From: a virus
Virus record (IMG/VR): IMGVR_UViG_3300049893_001283
Coordinates: 1-28,831 of that record
Reading direction: 5' to 3' (one strand)
DNA length: 28,831 nucleotides
The notes under the pieces are model-generated. The model had not been told where the DNA came from and did not search any database. It worked only from the letters and a program-made list of their open reading frames with translations. Shown piece by piece: positions 1 to 8,130 of the stretch (its first letter is position 1; every line of letters starts with the position of its first letter). Position numbers and translations under genes: made by a program.

Positions 1-28
1 AAATACACCGGGTCTTTTGCGCACTTGA

Positions 29-1612
29 TGTATTCAGCACCCGATTCGTGGCACCATCGCGTTCGACACTTATCCGTTTCAGGACCGCACACTGAAAGAC
101 CTTGTCGAAGAACGCTACAACATCATTCTGAAGAGCCGTCAGATGGGTATCACCACCCTCGTTGCGGCATATGCGCTGCACATGATGACGTTCAACAACG
201 ACAAAAATATCTTGTGCTTGTCGATTACTCAAGAAACGTCCAAAGAAATTGTTACCAAGGTTCGCTTTGCCAACGACAATCTTCCAAGCTGGCTCAAGGT
301 TCCGGCCACCGAAGACAATCGTCTCAGCTTGAAACTAAAAAACGGCTCGATGATTCGCGCCGCATCTTCTGCTGGCACCGCTGGCCGTTCGAGTGCCTTG
401 TCTCTCCTCATCATCGACGAAGCTGCGTTCATTGAAGGTATTGAAGAAATCTGGTTGTCCGCTCAAAGCACCTTGAGCACGGGTGGTAAGGCCATCATCC
501 TTTCCACACCAAACGGCGTGGGTAATTTCTTCCACAAGAAATGGCAAGAAGCTGAGAGCGGTGAGGTTCTGGAAGGCCAACCAAAATTCAATCCAATTTC
601 TCTGCCGTGGCATCTGCATCCAGAGCGCGACCAAAGCTGGCGCGACTTGCAGAGCAAGAATCTTGGACCAAAGGGCGCTGCGCAAGAATGTGATTGTGAA
701 TTCAGCACGTCCGGTAACACGGTTATCGACATTCCGGTGTTGCAGTGGTATGAAAAAACTCATGTGGTTGAACCACTAGAAAAGCGCGGCATCGACAAAG
801 GATATTGGATTTGGAAATATCCCGAAGCCGGTAAGTCATACATGGTCACGGGGGACGTGGCTCGTGGCGACGGTAGCGACTATTCCGCCGCTCAAATCGT
901 TGACATTGAAACGCTCGAACAAGTCGCGGAATACAATGGCAAGCTTGGCACAAAAGATTATGCGAAGGCTCTCATGACCTTCGCAACGGAATATAACATG
1001 GCATTGCTTGTGGTTGAAAATGCCAACGTTGGCTGGGCGGTTATTCAGGAACTCATCGACTTGAAATACCCCAACCTTTTCTATAGTTCCGCCGACCTGC
1101 AATACGTTGACGTGGAAATGCAGATGACGAACAAAATCAACACGCAGGAACGTAAAATGACCCCCGGGTTCACCACGTCGTCCAAGACAAGACCACTTAT
1201 CATCTCGAAACTCGAATATTACATTCGCGAAAAAGAGGTTATCATCAGAAGCAAGCGATTGATTGACCAACTCAATGTATTCATTTGGAAGAGCACAGGA
1301 AGCACCAGCGCCAAGGCCGAGGCGATGGACGGATACAACGACGACCTTGTTATAGCATTCTCCATCGCGATGTGGATTCGTGACATTGCCCTGCGCCTAC
1401 GCGGCGAAAGCGAAGCCATTATGAAAACCATTCTAACAAAGATTGGCACCACGAGCAAAGAACAGACGGCACAAAATATCAATCTTCTGATTCGTGGTAG
1501 TGGCACGAATCCTTATGGTGTGTATCACAATCCTTGGTCGATGCATGTGGGTGGTCCGGGTCATCCGGGCGGCAAAGGAAACAAAGAAGAAGACCTTCGT
1601 TGGCTTCTCTGA
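29..1612 (+). CDS. Terminase large subunit, T4 gp17-like (5' end interrupted)
   Basis: This is the packaging motor ATPase and nuclease that pumps DNA into the prohead through the portal. The Walker A-like segment KSRQMGITTL straddles the first ATG (143). Numbering from that Met, Walker B is LLIIDEA (D92, E93), the coupling motif is LSTPNG near 119-124, and the RNase H-like nuclease has D238 (GDVARGDGSD), E292 (VVENAN) and D400/D401 (YNDDLV), matching the D/E/D triad of gp17. Conserved sequence continues upstream of 143 (HPIRGTIAFDTYPFQ), so ATG 143 cannot be the true start: it would cut off half of Walker A. An in-frame TGA at 26-28 interrupts the N-terminus. A frameshift, an assembly error near the edge, or an intron or split gene would each explain it. 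The feature therefore begins at the first codon after that stop and is 5' incomplete. The gene ends with TGA 70 bases before the portal gene. Confidence 0.93.
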   Translation, partial: CIQHPIRGTIAFDTYPFQDRTLKDLVEERYNIILKSRQMGITTLVAAYALHMMTFNNDKNILCLSITQETSKEIVTKVRFANDNLPSWLKVPATEDNRLSLKLKNGSMIRAASSAGTAGRSSALSLLIIDEAAFIEGIEEIWLSAQSTLSTGGKAIILSTPNGVGNFFHKKWQEAESGEVLEGQPKFNPISLPWHLHPERDQSWRDLQSKNLGPKGAAQECDCEFSTSGNTVIDIPVLQWYEKTHVVEPLEKRGIDKGYWIWKYPEAGKSYMVTGDVARGDGSDYSAAQIVDIETLEQVAEYNGKLGTKDYAKALMTFATEYNMALLVVENANVGWAVIQELIDLKYPNLFYSSADLQYVDVEMQMTNKINTQERKMTPGFTTSSKTRPLIISKLEYYIREKEVIIRSKRLIDQLNVFIWKSTGSTSAKAEAMDGYNDDLVIAFSIAMWIRDIALRLRGESEAIMKTILTKIGTTSKEQTAQNINLLIRGSGTNPYGVYHNPWSMHVGGPGHPGGKGNKEEDLRWLL

Positions 1613-1642
1613 GAATTCAGCTATAAAAATGGACCGCACAGC

Positions 1643-1650
1643 TATTTATA
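1643..1650 (+). promoter_or_regulatory. TATTTATA motif upstream of portal gene
   Basis: This exact TATTTATA octamer lies 31 bases before the portal ATG at 1682. It is one of seven copies placed in the sense orientation ahead of start codons. It is the reverse complement of the T4 late promoter core TATAAATA. A late-promoter role is inferred from position and recurrence only. Confidence 0.5.
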
Positions 1651-1681
1651 GCTAGGGCGCTCATATATATACAATAACCCT

Positions 1682-3610
1682 ATGGCTGAACAAAAAGACC
1701 TATTTTCAAGACTGAAGAGGATGTTTTCTACGGACGTTATCGTTCGTAATGTTGGTGGCAAGCGCCTGAAAGTTGTTGACACCGACGAGATTCAATACGC
1801 GACAGACAGAAACAGTTTGCGTGACCGCTTCAATCGTCTCCGCAGTGCAACATACAACTTGCACAATCGCGACCTTAGCATGGCATATCAAGCATCACGT
1901 CTTGAGCTTTTCCGCGACTATGACGTGATGGACATGGACCCAATCATCGCGTCGGCCTTGGACATTTATGCCGACGAGTGTCTTGTGCCAAGTGAATTTG
2001 GCAAGGTTCTTACCATCAAGAGCAAAAACGAAAACATCAAGCGCATCCTCGATAACCTTTTCTACGACATTCTCAACGTTGAGTTCAATCTTTGGAGTTG
2101 GACGCGCAACATGTGCAAATATGGCGACTTCTTTCTGCGCATGGAAATCTCTCCTGAGTATGGCGTGTTCCTCGTTCATCCAATCAGCCCATATGAAATC
2201 ACTCGCGTTGAAGGTAGTGACCCGAAGAATCTGAACTATGTGAAGTATCAGCACGATGGCGCAGGCGGCGGCATGGAGTATGAGAATTTCGAAATCGCAC
2301 ACTTCCGTCTTATCAGCGACAGCAACTTCCTGCCTTATGGTAAGAGCATGATTGAACCTGCTCGTCGCGTGTGGAAGCAACTCAGTCTCATGGAAGACGC
2401 CATGCTCATTCACCGCATCATGCGCGCGCCAGAAAAGCGCATCATCAAGATTGACGTGGGCAACATTCCACCAAACGAAATCGACACGGCGATGGAAAAG
2501 ATTATCAGTCAGATGAAGAAGGTGCCGTATATCGACGAACGCACCGGTGACTACAATCTCCGCTTCAACCTGAACAACATGATGGAAGATATCTACATGC
2601 CGGTGCGTGGCGGCGACAGCGGCAACAGCATCGATACTCTTCCGGGCATGGAGTTTACTGGTATCGACGACCTTGAGTATATCCGCAACAAGATGATGGC
2701 GGCACTCAAGATTCCAAAGGCATTCCTTGGATACGAAGAAGGCATCAGTGGCAAGGCTACCCTCGCCGCCGAAGACGTTCGCTTTGCTCGCACGATTGCT
2801 CGTATTCAGCGCATCCTCATTTCCGAACTCACAAAGATTGCTATCGTTCACCTTTATGTTCAGGGGTATCAAGACGCCTCGCTTGTTGACTTTGAACTCG
2901 AACTCGCCAACCCATCCACCATCTTCGAACAAGAGAAGATTGAAATCTGGCAAAACAAGGTGTCACTGGCCAAGGACATGATGGAAGCCAGCATGTTCAG
3001 CAAGAAGTGGATTTATGGCAAGGTCTTCAACATGTCCGAAGACGACGTGGAAAATGTTCACAAAGAAGTCATCGCGGACAAGAAAGAAGAATGGAGAATG
3101 CAGCAGATTGTGGACGAAGGTAACGACCCGGCAACCAGCAACCAAAAAGCATCTGATGGTGAAGTGTCTGACCTTGGTGGTGGTCCTGATTCCGGTGGTG
3201 GTGGAGATGCTCTGCCAGAAATTCCTGACCTTGGTGGGGAGGGTGGAGGAGATGCTCTGCCGTCGCTTGAAGAGTCTGCCGAAACTGCTTCTGACGAAGC
3301 TCAACTGAAGGAGGAGACTCGCGAAGAACGTGAGCGCGGCGAACGCGACCAAACCGGTAACAAGGCAAAATACACCAACACGTTTGACAAGACTCGTGGC
3401 GAAGATGCCTTGGGCGATAAGCAAAACAAGGAGAAATCCAAGACAGAACGTCGCACCCGCCATATATACCGTGGCTCTCCAATCGGTCTCGATGAAGACC
3501 TCAAGAACATCAAAAACCTTTTGAAGACTCGCTATAATAAAAAAGACAAGCGAGTAATCACGGAGAAGAAATCATTGCTTGATGAGGGCAATCTCATTCA
3601 AGAAGAGTAA
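1682..3610 (+). CDS. Portal protein, T4 gp20-like
   Basis: The portal forms the dodecameric ring at the unique head vertex. It nucleates prohead assembly, conducts DNA and docks the terminase and neck. At 642 residues it is longer than T4 gp20 (524). Residues 1 to about 475 carry typical gp20 sequence: DMDPIIASALDIYADE, RNMCKYGDFFLRM, HPISPYEITRVEG, LPYGKSMIEPARRVWKQL, RAPEKRIIKIDVGN and KIPKAFLGYEEG. The extra length is a C-terminal extension. It has a Gly/Asp-rich linker (about 489-536) with the motif LPEIPDLGG at 511-519, followed by a charged tail ending SLLDEGNLIQEE. The same LPE-x-PDLGG motif occurs in the core-like protein at 7349. LLDE-G in the tail fits the [L/I]-x-E consensus of T4-type prohead proteases, so the tail may be trimmed (inference). 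In T4 the sheath and tube genes separate gp17 from gp20; here they are adjacent. Confidence 0.95.
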   Translation: MAEQKDLFSRLKRMFSTDVIVRNVGGKRLKVVDTDEIQYATDRNSLRDRFNRLRSATYNLHNRDLSMAYQASRLELFRDYDVMDMDPIIASALDIYADECLVPSEFGKVLTIKSKNENIKRILDNLFYDILNVEFNLWSWTRNMCKYGDFFLRMEISPEYGVFLVHPISPYEITRVEGSDPKNLNYVKYQHDGAGGGMEYENFEIAHFRLISDSNFLPYGKSMIEPARRVWKQLSLMEDAMLIHRIMRAPEKRIIKIDVGNIPPNEIDTAMEKIISQMKKVPYIDERTGDYNLRFNLNNMMEDIYMPVRGGDSGNSIDTLPGMEFTGIDDLEYIRNKMMAALKIPKAFLGYEEGISGKATLAAEDVRFARTIARIQRILISELTKIAIVHLYVQGYQDASLVDFELELANPSTIFEQEKIEIWQNKVSLAKDMMEASMFSKKWIYGKVFNMSEDDVENVHKEVIADKKEEWRMQQIVDEGNDPATSNQKASDGEVSDLGGGPDSGGGGDALPEIPDLGGEGGGDALPSLEESAETASDEAQLKEETREERERGERDQTGNKAKYTNTFDKTRGEDALGDKQNKEKSKTERRTRHIYRGSPIGLDEDLKNIKNLLKTRYNKKDKRVITEKKSLLDEGNLIQEE

Positions 3611-3645
3611 AGCATCAATTATTGAGTTTTTATCACTCTGTCCCA

Positions 3646-3653
3646 TATTTATA
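3646..3653 (+). promoter_or_regulatory. TATTTATA motif upstream of 3668 gene
   Basis: The sequence CATATTTATA ends 14 bases before ATG 3668, in the gap after the portal gene. It is the same octamer and orientation as the other copies. It is a candidate late promoter; no clear purine-rich ribosome binding site lies between it and the ATG. Confidence 0.5.
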
Positions 3654-3667
3654 ACTGACACCACTGT

Positions 3668-4543
3668 ATGAAGAAGCTGAAACACTCTAAATATAAGAAT
3701 GCAGGTATCCTTTTCGAGTTGCTCGTGCGTCAAGTGACCGCCGACATTCTGAACGGCCACGAAGATTCAAAGGCCAACTCGATTTTGCGCACCTATTTTT
3801 CCGAATCAACCGAACTCGGCAAAGAGAATCGGCTCTATCGAATTGTGTTGGAAGAAAAAACCAAGGACCAAGATTCCGCCGACCGTTTGCTTGAGAGCAT
3901 CATTCGCACCCGCAAGAAGCTGGACGAACGTGCATTGAACATTCAGAAATACAATCTCATCAAAGAGATTCGCGAGAATTATCCACTGGAAGATTTTCTC
4001 AAGGGTAGCATCAACAACTACAAGCTTCTGGCCAGCATCTACAAGATTTTTGAAGAAGCTGTCAGTGATGTTCAAGCCGACCCACGCGACATTTTCAAGG
4101 CCCGCAGCTGCATCGTTGAAAGCATCGCCGCACCAAAGACGCCAACCCGTCTCGTCACCGAGGCGGAAAAGAAAGACCTTATCGAAGTTTATCAGAAGCA
4201 GAACGAAGAAGTTCGTTTGCTGGCTTACAAACTACTCGTTGATTCGTTTAACGAAAAATACAAGGGCTTGGACGACAAGCAGAAGGTTCTGCTCCGCGAA
4301 TTCGTCAACAACGTCAGCAATACAAATTCACTTCGCCAGTATGTCAACACCGAGGTTCCTCGCGTGCGTGCAGAGCTAACTGAGCTAAAGGCCAAGGTTG
4401 ATAATGATGTTGTTCGCATCAAGTTGGATGAAACCGTCAACCAACTCGACAAGATTACCAAGGGAACTCTCGTCAAAGACAACCAAATTATGGCTCTCAT
4501 GTATAGCTACGAGCTTGTCAAAGAGCTAAAAACATTGAAGTGA
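3668..4543 (+). CDS. Uncharacterised head-cluster protein
   Basis: I cannot assign a named family. The 291-residue protein is highly charged and predicted to be mostly helical, with no signal peptide or membrane segment. It begins MKKLKHSKYKNAGILFELL, followed by a long run of Lys/Glu-rich helices (EEKTKDQDSADRLLES, DERALNIQKYNLIKEI) and a C-terminal heptad-like stretch (ELTELKAKVDNDVVRIKLDE). It lies directly after the portal gene, with a TATTTATA motif 14 bases upstream, and runs into the next gene with a 1-base gap. T4 has the small core genes 67 and 68 at this place, but this protein is far longer and I see no match. A role in head assembly is inferred from position only. Confidence 0.85.
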   Translation: MKKLKHSKYKNAGILFELLVRQVTADILNGHEDSKANSILRTYFSESTELGKENRLYRIVLEEKTKDQDSADRLLESIIRTRKKLDERALNIQKYNLIKEIRENYPLEDFLKGSINNYKLLASIYKIFEEAVSDVQADPRDIFKARSCIVESIAAPKTPTRLVTEAEKKDLIEVYQKQNEEVRLLAYKLLVDSFNEKYKGLDDKQKVLLREFVNNVSNTNSLRQYVNTEVPRVRAELTELKAKVDNDVVRIKLDETVNQLDKITKGTLVKDNQIMALMYSYELVKELKTLK

Positions 4544-4544
4544 A

Positions 4545-5183
4545 ATGGCCAAAGACCTCAAAGCACTAATCCGCGAAATCACCAAGGAAGTCATTGACGA
4601 AATGACCACGACTGGTGCTGTCGCTGGCTATAATACTCCAAACGCCTTTGGCAAGAATCCAAACAAGAAGCGTGACGCTGCTCGTTCAATGCCCGGTGGA
4701 ACCGTTGTTGGAGAAACCGACACGGATGAAACCACAGTTGGTGAAAACGAAAGCATGACCATTCGTCGCTCGCTCGAAGAGTCCGAAGAAAAGGACAGAA
4801 CTGGAATGAAGTGTGAGAAGTGTCACAAAGGCACATATCAAGAAACCAGCCAGTTCGATGATGCTGACGGCGTGCTCCATTGCACCGAATGTGGTATTTC
4901 GGTATCGAGATATTCACACGGTCTCAATGAAGGCCGCAGCCGTTATCGTAATTTCAAAGAAAGTGACCTGATGAGGAATCATGCCAAGATTTCTTATGGC
5001 GTGAATCAGGCAAAAAAGATGCTCAGTGAAGTGGAGTATCTTCTTAACATCTGCGAACGCCTCAAGACCGAGGCCAACATCAAGAACTCCAACTTGTGGA
5101 AAAGAACGCAGCCAGACATGAAAGAGATTCACAAGCGTCTCAAGAACATCGCCAGCCGCATCAAAAAAATGGAGAAAGAATAA
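4545..5183 (+). CDS. Zinc-ribbon protein with capsid-targeting-like N-terminus
   Basis: This 212-residue protein has no named family that I recognise. Residues 90-116 form a four-cysteine zinc ribbon, C90-x2-C93-x19-C113-x2-C116, with typical knuckles (CEKCHKG and CTECGIS). The N-terminus MAKDLKALIREITKEVIDE is an amphipathic helix with three possible [L/I]-x-E-type sites, like several neighbours. Residues 20-85 are Gly/Thr/Glu-rich and probably flexible. The C-terminal part (about 125-212) is helical and basic, with GLNEG at 126-130 as another possible protease site. The gene starts 1 base after the preceding stop and is followed by another small gene after 3 bases, so the genes are probably co-transcribed. 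Nucleic-acid binding inside the head is a reasonable inference but is not shown. Confidence 0.85.
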   Translation: MAKDLKALIREITKEVIDEMTTTGAVAGYNTPNAFGKNPNKKRDAARSMPGGTVVGETDTDETTVGENESMTIRRSLEESEEKDRTGMKCEKCHKGTYQETSQFDDADGVLHCTECGISVSRYSHGLNEGRSRYRNFKESDLMRNHAKISYGVNQAKKMLSEVEYLLNICERLKTEANIKNSNLWKRTQPDMKEIHKRLKNIASRIKKMEKE

Positions 5184-5186
5184 CTT

Positions 5187-5690
5187 ATGAATCTAACCGA
5201 AATCGCCAAAAAAATTCTCAATGAAGATTCTTGGGGCAATAACCCAAGTGCCGCTGCTGGTCAAAATCCGGGCGAGCAGACCGCTGCTACACCACCACCG
5301 GCCACCGGCAACGTCAAATTCCATGACATCAAGAAGGATTATACCACCTTCACGTCTGCCATTGAAAAGCAAGAAGAAGCAGCCAAGAAGAAGTTTGACG
5401 CCGATTTGACCAAGGCGCTTGGCAACAAGAAAATCACCGTTCGTGCCAGCAAGGGTTCGGTGGGACAGGTTGAAAAAGACTATTCTCTCACCGTCGCGTC
5501 CGCTGATATCGTGTATCTCAAAGACAAGTTCTATGTCGTTTTGGTTGGCACAGACAAATCCGAATATTACATCAACACCGATTTCAAAATCAAGGTTGAT
5601 GCAACAGCCCCAGCCGCACCAGAAATGGCATCCGGTAAAACGGGCAACATCGTGCATCAGCCAGTGATTGGCACTTCAGCTAAAGGATAA
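5187..5690 (+). CDS. Small head-cluster protein with capsid-targeting-like N-terminus
   Basis: I do not recognise this 167-residue protein. It opens with MNLTEIAKKILNEDSWG, a short amphipathic segment ending in ILNE, which fits the [L/I]-x-E cut site of T4-type prohead proteases. A Pro/Ala/Thr-rich linker (about 20-48) follows, then a charged helix (about 50-80), then a small beta-rich domain (about 85-145, containing KITVRASKGSVGQVEKDYSL and KFYVVLVGTDKSEYYI). There is no signal peptide or membrane segment. It sits 2 bases before the prohead protease gene. The architecture, with a targeting-like peptide, a linker and one compact domain, suggests a core or internal head protein, but that is inference. 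Confidence 0.82.
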   Translation: MNLTEIAKKILNEDSWGNNPSAAAGQNPGEQTAATPPPATGNVKFHDIKKDYTTFTSAIEKQEEAAKKKFDADLTKALGNKKITVRASKGSVGQVEKDYSLTVASADIVYLKDKFYVVLVGTDKSEYYINTDFKIKVDATAPAAPEMASGKTGNIVHQPVIGTSAKG

Positions 5691-5692
5691 CC

Positions 5693-6325
5693 ATGAGCAA
5701 GCAACTACTAGTCGATTTCATTCCATTCGAGATTACTCCTCAGATTTTGAGTGAGGCTCGTTCCGCAAATCCAAATGCACCATTGGTGCTCAAGGGTCCA
5801 TTGCAAAAGGCCGGTGAGAAAAATCACAACGGTCGCGTGTATCCTCGCCGTGTTCTCGAACGCGAAGTTGAGAAGTATCAGCAAATCATCAAAGAGCGTC
5901 GTGCTCTTGGTGAACTGGACCACCCAGATAGCAGCGTCATCAATCTCAAGAACGTGTGCCACAACGTTGTGGAGTGTCACTGGGAAGGCGATACCGTAAT
6001 GGGCACAATCGAAATTCTCACCACACCATCCGGCAACATTGCCCGCGACCTCATCAAGAACAACATTCGCATTGGTATCAGCAGCCGTGGTCTTGGTTCT
6101 ACTCGCCAAATGAGCGAGAACACCGTTGAAGTTCAAGACGACTTCGAGCTGCTTTGCTTTGACCTCGTGTCCTCCCCATCTACTCGTGGAGCTTACATGA
6201 ATCTCAGCGAAGGTGTCATTAAGGAAGGTTCCAACCAATCCCAAATCATCACCGACCGCAAGCAAATTGACAAGTATCTCAAGGTGGAAGGTCTCGTGCG
6301 CGACATTCTTTCCGAGATTCGCTAA
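5693..6325 (+). CDS. Prohead core protease, T4 gp21-like
   Basis: This is the maturation protease that removes scaffold and targeting peptides from prohead proteins before DNA packaging. At 210 residues it is close to T4 gp21 (212). The family core is visible: PLVLKGPLQKAGEKNHNGRV, then GELDHPDSS with the predicted catalytic His77, then IRIGISSRGLGS with the Ser130/131 nucleophile candidates, then FDLVSSPST near 156-164. This is the T4 type of herpesvirus-assemblin-like serine protease. LSE-G at 171-174 after the catalytic core fits self-cleavage and would release a C-terminal tail. T4-type enzymes cut after [L/I]-x-E, and many proteins in this window carry such sites near their N-termini, including the capsid protein. 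The gene lies between small core-like genes, as in T4. Confidence 0.94.
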   Translation: MSKQLLVDFIPFEITPQILSEARSANPNAPLVLKGPLQKAGEKNHNGRVYPRRVLEREVEKYQQIIKERRALGELDHPDSSVINLKNVCHNVVECHWEGDTVMGTIEILTTPSGNIARDLIKNNIRIGISSRGLGSTRQMSENTVEVQDDFELLCFDLVSSPSTRGAYMNLSEGVIKEGSNQSQIITDRKQIDKYLKVEGLVRDILSEIR

Positions 6326-6326
6326 C

Positions 6327-6590
6327 ATGAAAAAATCAGAACTCAAACAACTGATTCGAGAAGTTCTTCGCGAACATCAAAATGACACTTATGCCGATGT
6401 TAAAAAGCATATTGCTTCCGCGTCTGAATACGTAAAGCATATCGAAAAACCGGCTGCATCTAATTCCGAGTTTTCTACCGCACTGAACCTATTGTATCAA
6501 GAACTGAACGACGCTGCAAGTATTGTGCTAGGTCATATCGAGACGATTGACCCAACCAGCGCCTCCAAATACAAACAGCGCCCTCGTTAA
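6327..6590 (+). CDS. Small helical protein with capsid-targeting-like N-terminus
   Basis: This is an 87-residue unnamed protein. I chose ATG 6327, just after the protease stop, over an in-frame upstream ATG at 6213 because the upstream part only overlaps the protease gene in another frame. The N-terminus MKKSELKQLIREVLREH is a clear amphipathic helix with LIRE and VLRE sites. The rest is helical (ASASEYVKHIEKP, STALNLLYQELNDAASIVL) and ends with a short basic tail. Its size and position next to the protease recall the small internal core proteins of T4 (gp67, gp68), but I see no sequence match. Confidence 0.8.
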   Translation: MKKSELKQLIREVLREHQNDTYADVKKHIASASEYVKHIEKPAASNSEFSTALNLLYQELNDAASIVLGHIETIDPTSASKYKQRPR

Positions 6591-6591
6591 T

Positions 6592-7311
6592 ATGCCAGCC
6601 AAATCACAAAAGCTCAAGACAGATGAAGTTGCCACAATTGGGTATGGTGGACATGATATTGCCCGTGAAGACAAATTTGGGCGCAGAATCACGAACATCA
6701 AAAACGAACTGGCAAAGATGGGGTTTGAAATTGATTTCATCTATCATTGCGGTGGCGACGAAGAGCCAATGGAAGTGGATATCACGGCGGTCAACGAAAA
6801 AACCGGAAAGAAAATTTCTTTCACGGTGGAAGAAGGAAAGCCAAAGATTGACATCAAAAAGCTTCCACAAAGCCCAGTAAAAGAAGGCACATGTCAATGT
6901 TGCGGTGGCGACGGCTGGTATGTTGAGCCAGATGAAAAGGGCGAACCAAAACAGGTTCAATGTGATGCTTGTCGGGGTCAAGGAGGGAGTAAAGACCCTG
7001 AACCAAGAATTCGTCCAAGTGGAGAACCAGAAAACGAGCCATTCTTCGAGAACAATCTTCTTGGCAACATGGCCAAAGGCATGATGGGACAACCAAAAGG
7101 TCTCGCAGTCAATGGTAAGACCGTGGACGAATCTTCCGTGGAAATCGAAGACATCGATACGCGAGACTATCCAGATTTCTGTGACGCTTACGTGTCATCT
7201 GCCGCGTTTGAAGACGGCACGGAACTCAATGACGCCGAGCTAGACGAGTTCAACGACAAACATGGCGAATGGATTAATGAAAAAATCCACAACGACCAAC
7301 TTTGGATGTAA
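6592..7311 (+). CDS. Protein with DnaJ-type zinc fingers
   Basis: This 239-residue protein starts at ATG 6592, one base after the previous stop; an in-frame ATG at 6547 lies inside that gene. It contains two CxxCxGxG repeats of the DnaJ cysteine-rich type: C101-Q-C-C-G-G-D-G and C124-D-A-C-R-G-Q-G. It has no J domain. The N-terminal 90 residues look like a small alpha/beta domain (MGFEIDFIYHCGGDEEPMEV, KKISFTVEEGKPKIDI). The acidic C-terminus contains DYPDFCDAYVSSAAFEDG and ELNDAELDEF, a pattern I associate with other phage hypothetical proteins. Unlike several neighbours it lacks the targeting-like N-terminus. A zinc-binding assembly factor or chaperone-like role is possible, but function is unknown. 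Confidence 0.82.
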   Translation: MPAKSQKLKTDEVATIGYGGHDIAREDKFGRRITNIKNELAKMGFEIDFIYHCGGDEEPMEVDITAVNEKTGKKISFTVEEGKPKIDIKKLPQSPVKEGTCQCCGGDGWYVEPDEKGEPKQVQCDACRGQGGSKDPEPRIRPSGEPENEPFFENNLLGNMAKGMMGQPKGLAVNGKTVDESSVEIEDIDTRDYPDFCDAYVSSAAFEDGTELNDAELDEFNDKHGEWINEKIHNDQLWM

Positions 7312-7335
7312 CGACATTTTATATCAACCGCTGTA

Positions 7336-7343
7336 TATTTATA
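7336..7343 (+). promoter_or_regulatory. TATTTATA motif upstream of 7349 gene
   Basis: TATATTTATA ends only 5 bases before ATG 7349. If this is a T4-type late promoter, the transcript would start at or next to the start codon. It helps fix the start of the downstream gene at 7349 rather than at the in-frame ATG at 7262 inside the previous gene. Confidence 0.55.
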
Positions 7344-7348
7344 AGCAT

Positions 7349-8119
7349 ATGAACGACAAGATTACCAACCCATTTCTCAAGCAGATGATTTCTGAAATTG
7401 CCAACAAGAGCAACGAGGGTCGTCTTGTTGATATCAACTGGACCGTATTGAATGAAGGTAAGAAGAAGGGTGGCAAGCCAGCCGCTCTCACCAGTTCCGG
7501 TCTAGGCAAAAAGAGCGGCACACCAAAACCTCTCAAGAGTGACAAGCTCAAGGAAGCCGCCAAGCCAGAAGAAGCTCCAAAGGATGAGCCAAAAGATGAT
7601 TTGCCAGAACTACCAGACCTCGGTGGAGCGGACAAAGCAGAAGCCCCAAAGACAGATGCTCCTGCCAAGGCACCAGCAAAAGACGGTCCACCAGCAGATT
7701 CTCCCGCCGCTGACGCAGCCCCCGCAGAGCCAGCAGCCGACACACCAGCTGATGGTGAAGATGCGGAAGCAGCCGAAGCTGATGCTGCCAAGGCCAAGGC
7801 CGAACTAGAAAAGGCCCGTGCCGAAAAAGACCGTGCTGAGAAGGAAATCGAACAGCACGCTTATATCAAGCTAGGTAGTAACGCCGGTGTTCAGTTCCTT
7901 CTCGGTAAGATTCTTGACCACGCTTTCAAAACCAACACCATCGATGCGCTCGCCGGTGAAATGGTTCAAAAGCTCAAGATTCAAACACCAGAAGACATGA
8001 ACACATTCTCCGAAGATACCGCCGCTTATCGCGTTATCCCGGGTATGCCAGAACTTTTGGCGTCGATGAAGGGTCTTGCTACAAAGCAACCAGACACAGA
8101 CGAAGAAGCAACCGAATAA
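7349..8119 (+). CDS. Ala/Pro/Glu-rich prohead core-like protein
   Basis: This 256-residue protein starts at ATG 7349, which directly follows a TATTTATA motif. The N-terminus MNDKITNPFLKQMISEIANK has an MISE site, and VLNEG follows near residue 34. The middle (about 40-150) is low complexity, rich in Ala, Pro, Lys and Asp/Glu, and carries LPELPDLGG at 85-93, nearly identical to a motif in the portal tail. A coiled-coil-like stretch rich in Ala/Lys/Glu/Arg (about 150-170) precedes a compact C-terminal helical domain (about 172-250, with KLGSNAGVQFLLGKILDHAF). This composition is typical of scaffold or core proteins removed during head maturation. It may replace gp67/gp68 of T4 (inference). Confidence 0.82.
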   Translation: MNDKITNPFLKQMISEIANKSNEGRLVDINWTVLNEGKKKGGKPAALTSSGLGKKSGTPKPLKSDKLKEAAKPEEAPKDEPKDDLPELPDLGGADKAEAPKTDAPAKAPAKDGPPADSPAADAAPAEPAADTPADGEDAEAAEADAAKAKAELEKARAEKDRAEKEIEQHAYIKLGSNAGVQFLLGKILDHAFKTNTIDALAGEMVQKLKIQTPEDMNTFSEDTAAYRVIPGMPELLASMKGLATKQPDTDEEATE

Positions 8120-8130
8120 CACAAAATTTT

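Noticed and set aside
26-28. TGA read as a sense codon (recoded genome)
   Set aside because: TGA ends at least six genes here (1612, 4543, 15154, 17716, 20880, 28125), so it works as a stop.
1895-2953. A 352-codon minus-strand open frame inside the portal gene
   Set aside because: It lies entirely inside a strongly supported gp20 gene and is a codon-phase shadow.
6213-6326. Upstream ATG extension of the 87-residue protein into the protease gene
   Set aside because: The extension is only a frame shadow of gp21; ATG 6327 directly follows the stop and gives a typical N-terminus.
7262-7348. Upstream ATG extension of the core-like protein
   Set aside because: It overlaps the previous gene and reads through the TATTTATA box; ATG 7349 fits the pattern of the other genes.
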